Positions 35,491 to 44,017 are shown, counted from the stretch's first letter. The stretch: 64,000 nucleotides of DNA from Ectobacillus polymachus (GCF_048159605.1 NZ_JBLREB010000001.1:1364001-1428000); one strand, 5' to 3'. Numbers and translations are program-made. The notes: generated by a model not told the origin, from the letters alone.

Positions 35491-36243
35491 CTAGCGATTC
35501 AAAAAGGAATTGACTGCCTCATGATGATGGTCGCTTTCCCACAAACGAGCACAATTTTTTATTTCTTCATCCATACGTTCCTTTACATTACTATCCTTCC
35601 ACTTTCGAACCGCCGCTTGCTTATAGGCAGTTAAAACGCTTTCATGCGTGACGAAATTTCTATCAATCCATTCCTCGCAAAACTCTCGTTCATCACCGCT
35701 AATTACCTCGTGCAAAAATCCGATGTTCTTTGCTTCCTCTGCAGTAAAACGACGAGCTGAGCTTACCATTTGCATCGCATTATGATAGGCTAACTTTTCA
35801 AATAGCATTGTCGCACCGCCCCAGCCAGTGGTGATAGCCAGTGTTCCTTGAACAAAGCCTACATGAGCCCTTTCTGTAGCAAAACGATAGTCGCATGCAG
35901 ACGCAATTTCACACCCTCCACCAACAGCAGTACCATTTAGAAGAGCAATGGTAGGCTTAGGAAGCATCATGAGCCTATATAGAATATCACCCATCTTTTT
36001 TAACATAGAATATGCTTCATCTGCAGTTCGTAAGGAATGAAACACACTTAAATCACCGCCAGAGCAAAATGCTTTTCCATTTCCCGTTACTACTAACGCT
36101 CTCGCATTCGAATGCTCTACTTCATCTACAATCTGTAATAACTCCTCCATTGTAGTATAGTCAATAGCATTCCGACGTTCAGGACGATTCAATGTAACCC
36201 AAACTACTTCGTTTTCATCTCGTTCAACTAATATATTCTCCAT
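35491..36243 (-). CDS. enoyl-CoA hydratase/isomerase family protein
   Basis: Crotonase-fold enzyme of 250 residues. The oxyanion-hole segments are GKAFCSGGDLSVF and NGTAVGGGCEIASACDYRFA (about 99-118). The glutamate in GGGCEIA is one candidate acid/base. The ATG at 36243 is used; a GTG four codons earlier sits on the ribosome site. This gene is not in the B. subtilis ylb order but occurs here in B. cereus-type genomes as I recall. Substrate unknown; the second catalytic glutamate of true hydratases is not obvious (GTLAITTGWGG region). Confidence 0.87.
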   Translation of the reverse strand: MENILVERDENEVVWVTLNRPERRNAIDYTTMEELLQIVDEVEHSNARALVVTGNGKAFCSGGDLSVFHSLRTADEAYSMLKKMGDILYRLMMLPKPTIALLNGTAVGGGCEIASACDYRFATERAHVGFVQGTLAITTGWGGATMLFEKLAYHNAMQMVSSARRFTAEEAKNIGFLHEVISGDEREFCEEWIDRNFVTHESVLTAYKQAAVRKWKDSNVKERMDEEIKNCARLWESDHHHEAVNSFLNR

Positions 36244-36316
36244 TTCTCGATTCACTCCTACTTTTTTCTACATTTAGTAATTTCGAGAAAAGTATGTATT
36301 TTTCCTTTCATATAAA

Positions 36317-36354
36317 AAAATAAGCTTAGAAGAATATCTTCTAAGCTTATTTTT
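36317..36354 (-). terminator. rpmF terminator
   Basis: Near-perfect hairpin AAAATAAGCTTAGAAG/CTTCTAAGCTTATTTT (16-bp arms), with T-rich tails on both strands, right after rpmF. Confidence 0.88.
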
Positions 36355-36357
36355 ACA

Positions 36358-36531
36358 TTATTTGCTGATTACTTCTTTACCTTTGTACGTACCGCATGCT
36401 TTACAAACATGGTGAGCTAACTTTAATTCACCACAATTTGGGCATTCTACCATACCAGGTACTGCTAATTTAAAGTGCGTGCGACGCTTTCTTTTTACTG
36501 TTTTAGATGTTCTTCTAAAAGGTACAGCCAT
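36358..36531 (-). CDS. rpmF: ribosomal protein L32
   Basis: 50S subunit protein of 57 residues starting MAVPFRRTSKTVKRKRRTHF. The zinc-binding form with CPNCGE...CKAC cysteine pairs (C30/C33 and C43/C46). The ATG at 36531 follows AGGAGGTGGGAATA. It follows ylbN (DUF177) by 50 bases, the usual yceD-rpmF pairing. Confidence 0.98.
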   Translation of the reverse strand: MAVPFRRTSKTVKRKRRTHFKLAVPGMVECPNCGELKLAHHVCKACGTYKGKEVISK

Positions 36532-36581
36532 TATTCCCACCTCCTTAAAAGAGCGAGTTCACATAACGCGAAGGCAAAAAT

Positions 36582-37082
36582 TCATCGTTTGTCAAAAAAC
36601 TTAGCAAGGTTTGCCAATCTAGGATCAACATCTTCTGTTTTTACTTTCTTGGTAATAACTTGCCAATCTTGACCTTTTGACAGCGCTTCTTCTAATGCCT
36701 TCTCACTGAAAACTTGCATAGGAATTTCTAAGATTATATTTTCCTTAATTACAGGGAGTAAGTCAAGAACTTCTCCTTGCAAATAATGAACATCAACATA
36801 TGCAACGTATTCTTCCTGTGAAGCTACAAACACTTCTGTTGTTATAATATCAAAAGGGTATAAAACATCTTCTAATGTTCTCGAACAAGGCAATATCATC
36901 GTACCTTGTACGCGTAGATGAAAGGTATACTTATTTGCACTGAATTCTGCTTTTCCAGTAACATGCACAGGAAAAACATTGCGAATGTCAGTATTCCAAT
37001 CTGAAACATCAAATGTAACCATTTCATCAATTTCTAACCCTTTAGAACGGTACTTATTTAACTGATGGATAGACCATTTCAC
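36582..37082 (-). CDS. ylbN: YceD/DUF177 family protein YlbN
   Basis: A 166-residue DUF177 protein. YceD homologues are linked to 23S rRNA or L32 assembly and always sit before rpmF. The family C-terminus DVDPRLANLAKFFDK and the cysteine in MILPCSRTLEDVLYP are visible. Exact function is not established. Confidence 0.92.
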   Translation of the reverse strand: MKWSIHQLNKYRSKGLEIDEMVTFDVSDWNTDIRNVFPVHVTGKAEFSANKYTFHLRVQGTMILPCSRTLEDVLYPFDIITTEVFVASQEEYVAYVDVHYLQGEVLDLLPVIKENIILEIPMQVFSEKALEEALSKGQDWQVITKKVKTEDVDPRLANLAKFFDKR

Positions 37083-37294
37083 AAAATCACCCCTAAGGCA
37101 ACAATGAAAATTATATAGAGCGTTTCATTATTTGTCAATATTTTTTCTTTACACTATAATGTATTTCATAATAGACATTATTAACAGCTTACCATGATTT
37201 CATTACATTTGCTACTATACGCAAAAAATATGGTTCTATTCCCCATTGATAATGGAGAACAACAACAATTTTCTTATGAAAGGACAAGGTTAGC

Positions 37295-38527
37295 ATGAAA
37301 GCTGTCGGCATTGTAGTTGAATATAATCCGTTTCATAATGGCCATGCATATCATGTACAGATGGCAAAACAACTTACAGGGGCAGATGTCATTGTTGCAG
37401 TTATGAGCGGCTCATTTTTACAGCGCGGTGAGCCTGCCATTGTATCCAAATGGAGCAGAACAAAAATGGCATTGGAAAACGGGGTCGATCTCATAATTGA
37501 GCTCCCCTATGCATTTTCTACTCAGCAAGCTTCCATATTTGCAAGTGGAGCGGTTTCTATTCTAGAACAACTTGGTGTACATTATATATGTTTCGGAAGT
37601 GAAAATGGAAATATTCACCTTTTTTTAGAAGCAGTGAAACAAAAACAAATGTATCAGACTCAAATAGGGGAAGAAGTGCGGAAACGAATCAAAATGGGGG
37701 CTAGCTATCCAAAAGCAATGGCAGAAACGTGGAACCTTATAGGCAAGTCACAGAGTGTGGATTTATCACAACCTAACAATATTCTCGGTTTTCACTACAT
37801 AGAAGCAATTATGAATCAAAAAAGTAGCATCGTCCCTATAACCGTTCCAAGAATTAAAAGCAATTACCACGATGAAGAAATCTCCTCTGAAACCATTGCA
37901 AGTGCGACCAGTATTCGTAAGTACATTCTTGCAGGTGATATGGAAGCTGCTTTTTCAGTCATGCCGGAAGCTACCTGTTATCACTTACAGTGCTATTATG
38001 AGACATACCATGTATTCCATGATTGGGAACATTATTTTCCATTTTTAAAATATAGACTTCTCACTATGAATCCTGCTGATTTAGAACAAATATATGAAGT
38101 AGAAGAGGGATTAGAATATAGGTTGCTGTCTTATATACAAGCTAGTACTTCATTTTCTCAATTTATGCAACAAATAAAATCAAAGCGATATACTTGGACA
38201 AGGCTACAACGACTATGTACACATATCCTAACCGGCACAACAAAAAAATATATGAAACAAGTTATGGAATCTCCTAATACTCCGTATATGCGTATACTTG
38301 GCATGTCACAAATGGGGCAAGCCTATCTTTCTTCGGTTAAGAAGAATGTAGAAGTTCCGATACTTTCAAACGGTAAGCAGACCGTACATCCACTATTCGA
38401 ATTGGATATGAGAGCAGGTGCAATTTTCGCTAGCATACTTCCTGAGCCATTTCGTTCGGACGCCATTCGTACAGAAAAACTTCAGCACCCACTGCGGTAT
38501 AATGAATCGAAAGCTATTTATTTATAA
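37295..38527 (+). CDS. tmcAL: tRNA(Met) cytidine acetate ligase TmcAL (YlbM)
   Basis: Makes N4-acetylcytidine at the wobble base of elongator tRNA-Met from acetate and ATP. The 410 residues carry the nucleotidylyltransferase motif GIVVEYNPFHNGH (HxGH type, about 5-17) and MSGSFLQRGEPAIVSKW. The full family length is present. Divergent from ylbN. Its TAA stop lies in the ATAAA of a degenerate bcr1-like element. Confidence 0.95.
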   Translation: MKAVGIVVEYNPFHNGHAYHVQMAKQLTGADVIVAVMSGSFLQRGEPAIVSKWSRTKMALENGVDLIIELPYAFSTQQASIFASGAVSILEQLGVHYICFGSENGNIHLFLEAVKQKQMYQTQIGEEVRKRIKMGASYPKAMAETWNLIGKSQSVDLSQPNNILGFHYIEAIMNQKSSIVPITVPRIKSNYHDEEISSETIASATSIRKYILAGDMEAAFSVMPEATCYHLQCYYETYHVFHDWEHYFPFLKYRLLTMNPADLEQIYEVEEGLEYRLLSYIQASTSFSQFMQQIKSKRYTWTRLQRLCTHILTGTTKKYMKQVMESPNTPYMRILGMSQMGQAYLSSVKKNVEVPILSNGKQTVHPLFELDMRAGAIFASILPEPFRSDAIRTEKLQHPLRYNESKAIYL

Positions 38528-38620
38528 AGTGAAACTTTCCTCAAGATAGGAGACTTGCTTTCATCCCTTGCTAAGTCTCCGGCCTTGTAGCGGGTCTTGC
38601 TATCCTTAAAAAGCAATCAA
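38524..38620 (+). repeat. truncated, decayed bcr1-like element after tmcAL
   Basis: Begins ATAAAGTGAAACTTTCCTCA at the tmcAL stop codon. The first hairpin arms are worn (GGAGACTTGC...GCTAAGTCTCC). The end GTAGCGGGTCTTGCTATCC resembles GAAGTGGGGGTCTTACTGCCC of intact copies. About 60 interior bases are missing. Confidence 0.65.
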
Positions 38621-38658
38621 AAAACGAGCATACTTGGTAAACCAAACATGCTCGTTTT
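38621..38658 (-). terminator. bidirectional terminator between tmcAL and ylbL
   Basis: Hairpin AAAACGAGCATACTTGG/CCAAACATGCTCGTTTT with T or A runs on both sides, between two convergent genes. Confidence 0.88.
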
Positions 38659-38673
38659 GAAAAAGAATACCTT

Positions 38674-39705
38674 TTATTTTTGAACAGGTAAAGGCGGCAG
38701 CGATTGTAAATAATGGAGCGCATCTTCTAATGTGTCCACCGGAACGATTTTCATCTTTGAATGTATATCCTGTGCTGCTGCGACCGCATCATGATAATTG
38801 GAATGAGCATTTCCACCCTCATTTGGAGCGAAAAATATTTGTGCACCAGCCTTGTCTGCCGCTACGATTTTCTGCTGAATTCCACCGATCGGTCCTATTT
38901 CTCCTTTACTATTAATCGTCCCCGTTCCAGCAACTTCATATCCCTTCGTTAAGTCTTCATTCGAAAGCTGGTTATAGATTTCAAGAGTAAACATTAATCC
39001 AGCCGACGGGCCTCCAATACGATTTGTATCTATCTTTACATTCGGATCAACTTGCAAAGCTTGATCCGTAGCTATTTCAATACCAATTCCCGCTCGATTC
39101 GAACCATCCTTAAGCGGCTGTAGAGTGAACGTTTCCGTATGCTTTACTCCGTCTCGAACAAATTCGATTTTCACTTGATCTCCGCTTTTTTTTGTTTTCA
39201 TATATGCAATAAATTCTTCAGCAGTAGTAAGAACTTTTGAATCTACTGCTGTAAGCTGGTCTCCTAATTGTAATTTTTCGAAAGCCGGCATACCATCTGC
39301 AATACTAACCACGAGTACACCGCGGTTTTCTACATGAACAGACTTATTCGCTTTTTCATAGGCATTATATATAGCCGCATTTTGAGACTCGTTCATAAGA
39401 AGAGATTGTTGAAATTGATATTGCTGATTATTTTCCTCTTTCCCAACAATATCGTCCTTCTTATATATTTCATAATATTTATTTAACTTTGCCATTGCTA
39501 CGTCTATGATTGTTGCTTGAGACATGGAAACCGTAACAAGCATGAAATCTCCTTTCTCCTTCTGTCCCCCATCAACTTTCACATAAGGTCCTAGCTTTTC
39601 TACTAAACCAGGCTTTGTAATATAGTAAGGAAGCGGAATATATGTAGCTGCAAGTAGCAATACTACAGCTAGAAATGCGTAGACATATCTTAGACGTTTA
39701 TTCAT
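38674..39705 (-). CDS. ylbL: membrane-anchored Lon-type serine protease with PDZ domain (YlbL)
   Basis: The 343-residue protein has an N-terminal helix (about 6-24), a PDZ domain (about 130-200, VSIADGMPAFEKLQLGDQL) and a C-terminal Lon proteolytic domain. The catalytic serine is in GGPSAGLMFTLEIYNQL, with the lysine in KAGAQIFFAPNEGG or nearby. B. subtilis YlbL degrades the SOS division inhibitor YneA. ATG 39705 follows GGAGGGAAGCCAATA. It overlaps ylbK by 8 bases. Confidence 0.94.
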   Translation of the reverse strand: MNKRLRYVYAFLAVVLLLAATYIPLPYYITKPGLVEKLGPYVKVDGGQKEKGDFMLVTVSMSQATIIDVAMAKLNKYYEIYKKDDIVGKEENNQQYQFQQSLLMNESQNAAIYNAYEKANKSVHVENRGVLVVSIADGMPAFEKLQLGDQLTAVDSKVLTTAEEFIAYMKTKKSGDQVKIEFVRDGVKHTETFTLQPLKDGSNRAGIGIEIATDQALQVDPNVKIDTNRIGGPSAGLMFTLEIYNQLSNEDLTKGYEVAGTGTINSKGEIGPIGGIQQKIVAADKAGAQIFFAPNEGGNAHSNYHDAVAAAQDIHSKMKIVPVDTLEDALHYLQSLPPLPVQK

Positions 39706-40489
39706 TATTGGCTTCCCTCCAGTTTTCAATTAAAGCACGAATCGTATCAATATGTTTTTTAGCTTCCTCTTCGCCTGCTTGGATAATTTCATCAATATTT
39801 GTAAATGTTCTAGAGCTATATTTTTCTACATCGGGATACATCATGACATCCGATGCAATATGCCGATAATGAACCAGTTCATGCTGCATAATTTCAATAC
39901 TCTGCATGATTACATCATAGATAGATGATACCTCCCCGTTTGTCTTAATAGGAGAAACATCTACAGCAACAACGAGATCTGCACCTAACTTTTTTGCTAC
40001 AGAAACAGGTATGCGATCAATTACACCGCCATCAACTAACAAACGACCATTTATCTTTTCCGGGACAAAAATACCTGGGATAGAAATGCTTGCACGAACT
40101 GCCTCTGCGACAGGTCCCTCTGTAAATACTACTTTTTCTCCTGTTAAAATATCAGTGGCAACGACCGCTGTCGGAATATCTAATTCTTCTATTCTTTTAT
40201 TATAGGTAACCATGCGAATCATGTCTTTCACACGTTTCCCGGCAATAAATCCCATCTTTGGAACAGTAAAATCCAAATAATATTTTCGCTTAAAAAGCTG
40301 AGAGATTCGGTATACTCGATCGATATCTTGGCCTGCTGCATAAAAAGTAGCGATAATAGCCCCCATACTACTTCCGGCAATCATATCAATCGGTATTCCC
40401 GCTTCCTTTAATACTTTAATAATACCAACATGCGCAAACCCCTTTGCTCCACCTGATCCAAGCGCAAGACCAATTTTAGGATTCTTCAT
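39698..40489 (-). CDS. ylbK: patatin-like phospholipase family protein (YlbK/RssA type)
   Basis: Patatin-fold serine hydrolase of 263 residues. The oxyanion loop GSGGAKGFAHVG (about 11-22), the nucleophile motif GSSMGAI (serine about 41) and the catalytic dyad aspartate in VDGGVIDRIPV are all present. Soluble; substrate is unknown in Bacillus. ATG 40489 is used; a GTG three codons earlier would overlap the ribosome site. Cotranscribed with ylbL by overlap. Confidence 0.92.
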   Translation of the reverse strand: MKNPKIGLALGSGGAKGFAHVGIIKVLKEAGIPIDMIAGSSMGAIIATFYAAGQDIDRVYRISQLFKRKYYLDFTVPKMGFIAGKRVKDMIRMVTYNKRIEELDIPTAVVATDILTGEKVVFTEGPVAEAVRASISIPGIFVPEKINGRLLVDGGVIDRIPVSVAKKLGADLVVAVDVSPIKTNGEVSSIYDVIMQSIEIMQHELVHYRHIASDVMMYPDVEKYSSRTFTNIDEIIQAGEEEAKKHIDTIRALIENWREANNE

Positions 40490-40640
40490 CAACCTCACCC
40501 TTTCATTACAGCCTCCAATAGTTTTACAGAATTATTCCAATTTAGAAATCTATATGAATCACATAATAATAAAATCTTGCATAAAGGCTCCCCCTACCCT
40601 CGTATACTGAAATGAACGCTTGGACAAAAGGGGGTACTTT

Positions 40641-41831
40641 ATGCGTTCCAAAAGTAACACAGCTTTCATTGCTGTGATCATAACTATACTTACTGGATCA
40701 CTTATTATAAATCCCCAAGCCTCCTTAGAAGCATCTACTCGGGGATTAGATATGTGGTGGGAAGTTGTTTTTCCCTCCTTGTTGCCTTTCTTCATCGTTT
40801 CCGATCTTCTAATTAGCTTGGGTGTCGTTCACTTTATTGGTGTATTGCTCGAACCTCTTATGCGCCCATTATTTCGCGTTCCAGGGGTTGGCGGTTTCGT
40901 TTGGGCAATGGGTATGGCATCTGGTTTTCCATCGGGAGCAAAGCTTAGTGCAAGATTACGTCAAGAAAAACAATTAACTCAAATCGAAGCCGAACGTCTT
41001 GTTTCCTTCACCAATTCCTCAAGTCCCTTATTCATCTTTGGTGCAGTAGCAGTCGGCTTCTTTCACAATCCAGAGCTAGGTTTGATTCTTGCTACTTCCC
41101 ATTATATCAGTAACTTTGCCGTCGGACTCATTATGCGTTTCCATGGCAAAAGCAATCGTATGAATGAACAAATCAGCCGCCGAGTTACATTACGGCATGC
41201 TTTTCAAGTTCTCCACCAAAAAAGAATGAAAGAAACGAGACCATTAGGTAAATTATTAGGAGACGCCATTGTATCTTCCATTCAAACACTCTTAATGATT
41301 GGCGGATTTATTATTCTGTTCTCTGTATTAAACAAAATGCTAGAAATTATTCATCTAATGAATATAGTTAGTCCTATTATCCAATATTTCCTTGGACTTC
41401 TTCAACTGCCTAGCTCATTTGGAAATGCTATTTTATCAGGAATATTTGAAATAACACTTGGAAGTCATCTAACGAGTCAAGCGGAAGCAACATTGCTTCA
41501 ACAAACAATGGTAGCTAGCTTCATACTTGCTTTTAGCGGTTTTTCTGTTCAGGCACAAGTGGCTAGCATTTTAGCCGAAACGGATATCAGGTTTAAACCT
41601 TATTTTTTTGCACGTGTCATACAAAGCATACTTGCTCCTATAGCCACATTCCTATTATGGAAGCCCCTTTATGACAATAAGGAGGCTATATATTATAAAG
41701 GGGGCGGCATACCTGTTATTGCCCAACCTGCATCAGAAGGGTACCTCATTCTGCATACATACGGACCACTCGTTACGCTTGTTTTTCTCTATGTATACCT
41801 ATTTTTATTATTTCGAAGAAAACAGCAATAA
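40641..41831 (+). CDS. ylbJ: sporulation integral membrane protein YlbJ
   Basis: Mother-cell (sigma-E) membrane protein needed for cortex formation, with Gate/nucleoside-recognition-like helices. 396 residues, about nine helices. Conserved FPSLLPFFIVSDLL and GMASGFPSGAKL are visible. ATG 40641 follows AAAGGGGGTACTTT. Upstream, GCATA (40578-40582) and CGTATACT (about 40600-40607) could be a sporulation promoter but are a weak match. The stop TAA lies in the ATAAA of an intact bcr1-like element. Confidence 0.92.
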   Translation: MRSKSNTAFIAVIITILTGSLIINPQASLEASTRGLDMWWEVVFPSLLPFFIVSDLLISLGVVHFIGVLLEPLMRPLFRVPGVGGFVWAMGMASGFPSGAKLSARLRQEKQLTQIEAERLVSFTNSSSPLFIFGAVAVGFFHNPELGLILATSHYISNFAVGLIMRFHGKSNRMNEQISRRVTLRHAFQVLHQKRMKETRPLGKLLGDAIVSSIQTLLMIGGFIILFSVLNKMLEIIHLMNIVSPIIQYFLGLLQLPSSFGNAILSGIFEITLGSHLTSQAEATLLQQTMVASFILAFSGFSVQAQVASILAETDIRFKPYFFARVIQSILAPIATFLLWKPLYDNKEAIYYKGGGIPVIAQPASEGYLILHTYGPLVTLVFLYVYLFLLFRRKQQ

Positions 41832-41985
41832 AGTGAAACTTCCCTCGATGGGGGTTTTCTCTCATCCCCCACCGAGGGTTAGTTGAACCAATCGGACTTT
41901 TACGGGCAGTTGACTCCCACTTAGCCTTCTCCGATTTCTCTAAGCCTTGAAGTGGGGGTCTTACTGCCCGTTAAAGCGGGATAAA
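41828..41985 (+). repeat. intact bcr1-like element after ylbJ
   Basis: ATAAA at both ends (41828-41832 and 41981-41985). It begins GTGAAACTTCCCTCGATGG. The first hairpin is CCCTCGATGGGGG/CCCCCACCGAGGG with one mismatch; the second is ACGGGCAG...CTGCCCGT enclosing CCCACTT...AAGTGGG. 158 bases with both repeats. Sense orientation to ylbJ, sharing its stop codon. Confidence 0.85.
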
Positions 41986-41989
41986 TCAG

Positions 41990-42064
41990 GGTAAATATGT
42001 AAAAAACAACCTTTACTAATCCTTAAATAGGAGGAACCCCTACTATTAGAGAGTTTCACTTTAT
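41990..42064 (-). repeat. partial bcr1-like end in opposite orientation
   Basis: Minus-strand reading from 42064 begins ATAAAGTGAAACTCTCTAAT, the element's left end. A hairpin-like GTAGGGGTTCCTCCTATTT follows, then AAGGATTAGTAAAGG. It is a variant or truncated copy. With 41828-41985 it forms a pair whose outer ends are inverted repeats. Confidence 0.6.
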
Positions 42065-42070
42065 ACAAGA

Positions 42071-42119
42071 ATGGATCGATTTCTATAATCTAAAGTACAG
42101 ATTGTAGAAATCGATCCAT
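42071..42119. terminator. long perfect-type hairpin after coaD
   Basis: Two 21-base arms (42071-42091 and 42099-42119; start ATGGATCGATTTCTA) pair with a single G-U or mismatch around a 7-base loop AAAGTAC. There is no T run. It lies between converging ylbJ and coaD, so a stabiliser or terminator role is possible. Confidence 0.6.
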
Positions 42120-42157
42120 CTTACAAGAACAATACGCATACTCTTCTCTTGCTTTGG

Positions 42158-42643
42158 TTAATTTAAATGAAATTTTTGCTTAAGAGCTTTCTCTACAGCT
42201 GGAGGTACTAAATCCGATACATTTCCCCCATACTTTGCAACTTCTTTCACGATACTAGAGCTAAGAAACGAGTACTGATTGTTTGTCATCATAAAAAACG
42301 TCTCAATATGGTTGTCCAACTTGCGATTCATAGATGTAATTTGCATTTCGTATTCAAAATCTGAAACCGCTCGTAGTCCCCGTAAGATAGCGTTTGCATC
42401 TACCTTTTTTGCGTAATCCACAAGCAACCCATCATGCACATCCACTAAGACATTTGGTATGCTTTTCGTCACTTCTTTAATTAACGAGGCGCGCTCCCCA
42501 GCCGTAAATAGAGAATGTTTTGCAGAATTATTCATTACAACAACATAAACTTTATTAAATACCATTGCCCCCCGTTTAATAATGTCCAGATGACCCAGTG
42601 TAATGGGATCAAAGCTTCCTGGACAGATTGCTATGCTTGCCAT
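42158..42643 (-). CDS. coaD: phosphopantetheine adenylyltransferase
   Basis: Fourth step of CoA synthesis: AMP transfer to 4'-phosphopantetheine. 161 residues with the N-terminal SIAICPGSFDPITLGHLDII (T-x-G-H nucleotide motif). The C-terminal NQYSFLSSSIVKEVAKYGG is the ISST-like loop. Overlaps rsmD by 13 bases; the pair is conserved across bacteria. Confidence 0.98.
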   Translation of the reverse strand: MASIAICPGSFDPITLGHLDIIKRGAMVFNKVYVVVMNNSAKHSLFTAGERASLIKEVTKSIPNVLVDVHDGLLVDYAKKVDANAILRGLRAVSDFEYEMQITSMNRKLDNHIETFFMMTNNQYSFLSSSIVKEVAKYGGNVSDLVPPAVEKALKQKFHLN

Positions 42644-43206
42644 TCATTCTCCTCACCTTCATACTCATAAATAGAAATTGCCGTTATGCCATAATTCTCA
42701 TATTTAATTCGACGTAAACGTCCAATGTCATCCGGCAATTCTGTTTCTACACCATGCTCGGCCATAATGGTTCCAGTTTGCGCTAGAAGTCCATGTTGCT
42801 CGATGATTGATATAAGTGAAACAATTTTCTGTTGCTTATAAGGTGGATCTAGCAGAATTAAGTCAAATACTATGTCGCGTTTCACAAGAGCTTTCAGTGC
42901 TCGCTCCGCATCATTTCTATAAACCTCTGCCTTCGTAGTCAAATGACAATTCTGTAAATTATGATGAATTGTTTGCACAGCCTTTATGTCACGGTCTATG
43001 AAAATAGCTCGATCCATTCCCCTACTAAGAGATTCAATACCAAGTCCACCGCTTCCACCAAATAAGTCAAGAACCATGCCTCCATCAAAATAAGGCCCGA
43101 TTATATTGAAAATTGACTCCTTAACTTTATCCGTTGTAGGACGCGTTGTAGTACCTGGTACAGCTTGCAGTGGATGTCCTTTACATATTCCTGAAACCAC
43201 TCTCAT
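42631..43206 (-). CDS. rsmD: 16S rRNA m2G966 methyltransferase RsmD (YlbH)
   Basis: SAM-dependent guanine-N2 methylation of 16S rRNA. 191 residues. RVVSGICKGHPLQAVPG is at the N-terminus, MVLDLFGGSGGLGIESLSRG is the SAM-binding loop (about 43-62), and FDLILLDPPYKQQ is the catalytic DPPY motif. Operon with coaD. Confidence 0.97.
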   Translation of the reverse strand: MRVVSGICKGHPLQAVPGTTTRPTTDKVKESIFNIIGPYFDGGMVLDLFGGSGGLGIESLSRGMDRAIFIDRDIKAVQTIHHNLQNCHLTTKAEVYRNDAERALKALVKRDIVFDLILLDPPYKQQKIVSLISIIEQHGLLAQTGTIMAEHGVETELPDDIGRLRRIKYENYGITAISIYEYEGEENEWQA

Positions 43207-43331
43207 ATATATTCACTACCTTTATCACTTTCATCATTCCTAATCCTACCATAAAATTGAAGAAAGAAAAACAGAGTCAATAAAATTTACTTGCCACTTG
43301 TATAAGTTTGCTTAGACTGGACATAAATAAA

Positions 43332-43481
43332 GGTAACAACATCGCTTCCGGTGTTGTTGCCAACCGCGGAGAAGACTTACGTTTCCCCATAAGTTCTTCC
43401 TCCGGTTTCTCCTCTCCCTTTGCCTTCTTGCTAGCAATGAGCTAGAATAAGAAGGGCCCTGCCTCGGCAGGGATTTTTTTT
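43332..43481 (+). ncRNA. structured RNA leader with terminator (ylbH-leader-like)
   Basis: Four successive hairpins on the plus strand. H1 is GGTAACAACA/TGTTGTTGCC (43332-43361). H2 is AACC-GGAG-AAGA-CTT paired with AAG-TCTT-CTCC-GGTT (43362-43407). H3 is CCTTCTT...AAGAAGG with an inner CTAGC/GCTAG stem (43423-43455). The terminator CCCTGCC/GGCAGGG plus eight T is at 43457-43481. No matching coding frame. It lies 38 bases before a plus-strand gene and upstream of rsmD (ylbH), where an Rfam motif called ylbH leader is known. I cannot align to that family, and the T run argues for plus-strand transcription. Confidence 0.6.
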
Positions 43482-43518
43482 CGTACTTATACATACAAAG
43501 ATAGGAGGAGAAATCATA

Positions 43519-43908
43519 ATGATTCAACGCTTTATTGAACTAGGAGAAGGCTATTCAGATTTATACGAACTTATCTTACTTGCTAAAGCAAACCAAAATC
43601 GTCTTGTGCACATGCTACAATTTAATACAACGATCAATAAGAAAGACGTGTGCTCTCTAGCCATTGTATTACAACCTACACCGGTAGGAAGTTTTCAACC
43701 CTTGTATATATGTAGGGAAGGAATACCTATCTCGAAAGATAAAACAAATAAACGTCTCGAACTATTTTCTGACGTTGCTAAAGAATTAAATAAAGAAATC
43801 GTACAATTCACAGTAAAACCTTCACAGACTTTTGCTGAAAAGGAACTCTTTTATAATCATCTGATTGGCATACTTCGAATGAACCGCTTTATTCCCCCTA
43901 TGCAATAA
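43519..43908 (+). CDS. DUF7147-type conserved protein of unknown function
   Basis: A 129-residue protein starting MIQRFIELGEGYSDLYELIL behind AGGAGGAGAAATCATA. I recognise it as a conserved small Bacillus family, sometimes mislabelled methylthioribose kinase, but no enzymatic motif is visible. A PTPVGSFQPLYICREGIP stretch is the most conserved-looking part. It is behind the structured leader at 43332-43481, which may attenuate it, and convergent to ylbG. Function unknown. Confidence 0.8.
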   Translation: MIQRFIELGEGYSDLYELILLAKANQNRLVHMLQFNTTINKKDVCSLAIVLQPTPVGSFQPLYICREGIPISKDKTNKRLELFSDVAKELNKEIVQFTVKPSQTFAEKELFYNHLIGILRMNRFIPPMQ

Positions 43909-44017
43909 GATTAGTAAAAGCAAACCTTTGCATTTACTAAAATAATCCCCCACTTTTCGTTTCGAAAGGTTCCTTAAAGACTTAAAGCGGGGGTCTTATT
44001 ACATGTAGCATGATAAA
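43909..44017 (+). repeat. partial bcr1-like element abutting the next copy
   Basis: A terminator-like hairpin TTAGTAAA-GCAAA/TTTGC-TTTACTAA (43911-43939) is followed by TCCCCCACTTTTCG...TTAAAGCGGGGGTCTTATTAC and ATAAA. This matches the 3' half of the bcr1-like family (CCCCCACTT...AAGTGGGGGTCTTACTGC). Its terminal ATAAA (44013-44017) is shared with the intact element that follows. Confidence 0.6.

Noticed and set aside
41671..41886. 71-codon plus-strand frame across the ylbJ end and the repeat
   Set aside because: A shadow frame of ylbJ that continues into the bcr1-like stem.
43312..43527. 71-codon minus-strand frame rich in Arg and Cys upstream of rsmD
   Set aside because: It lies over the hairpins of the structured leader; residues reflect stem sequence, with no homologue recognised.
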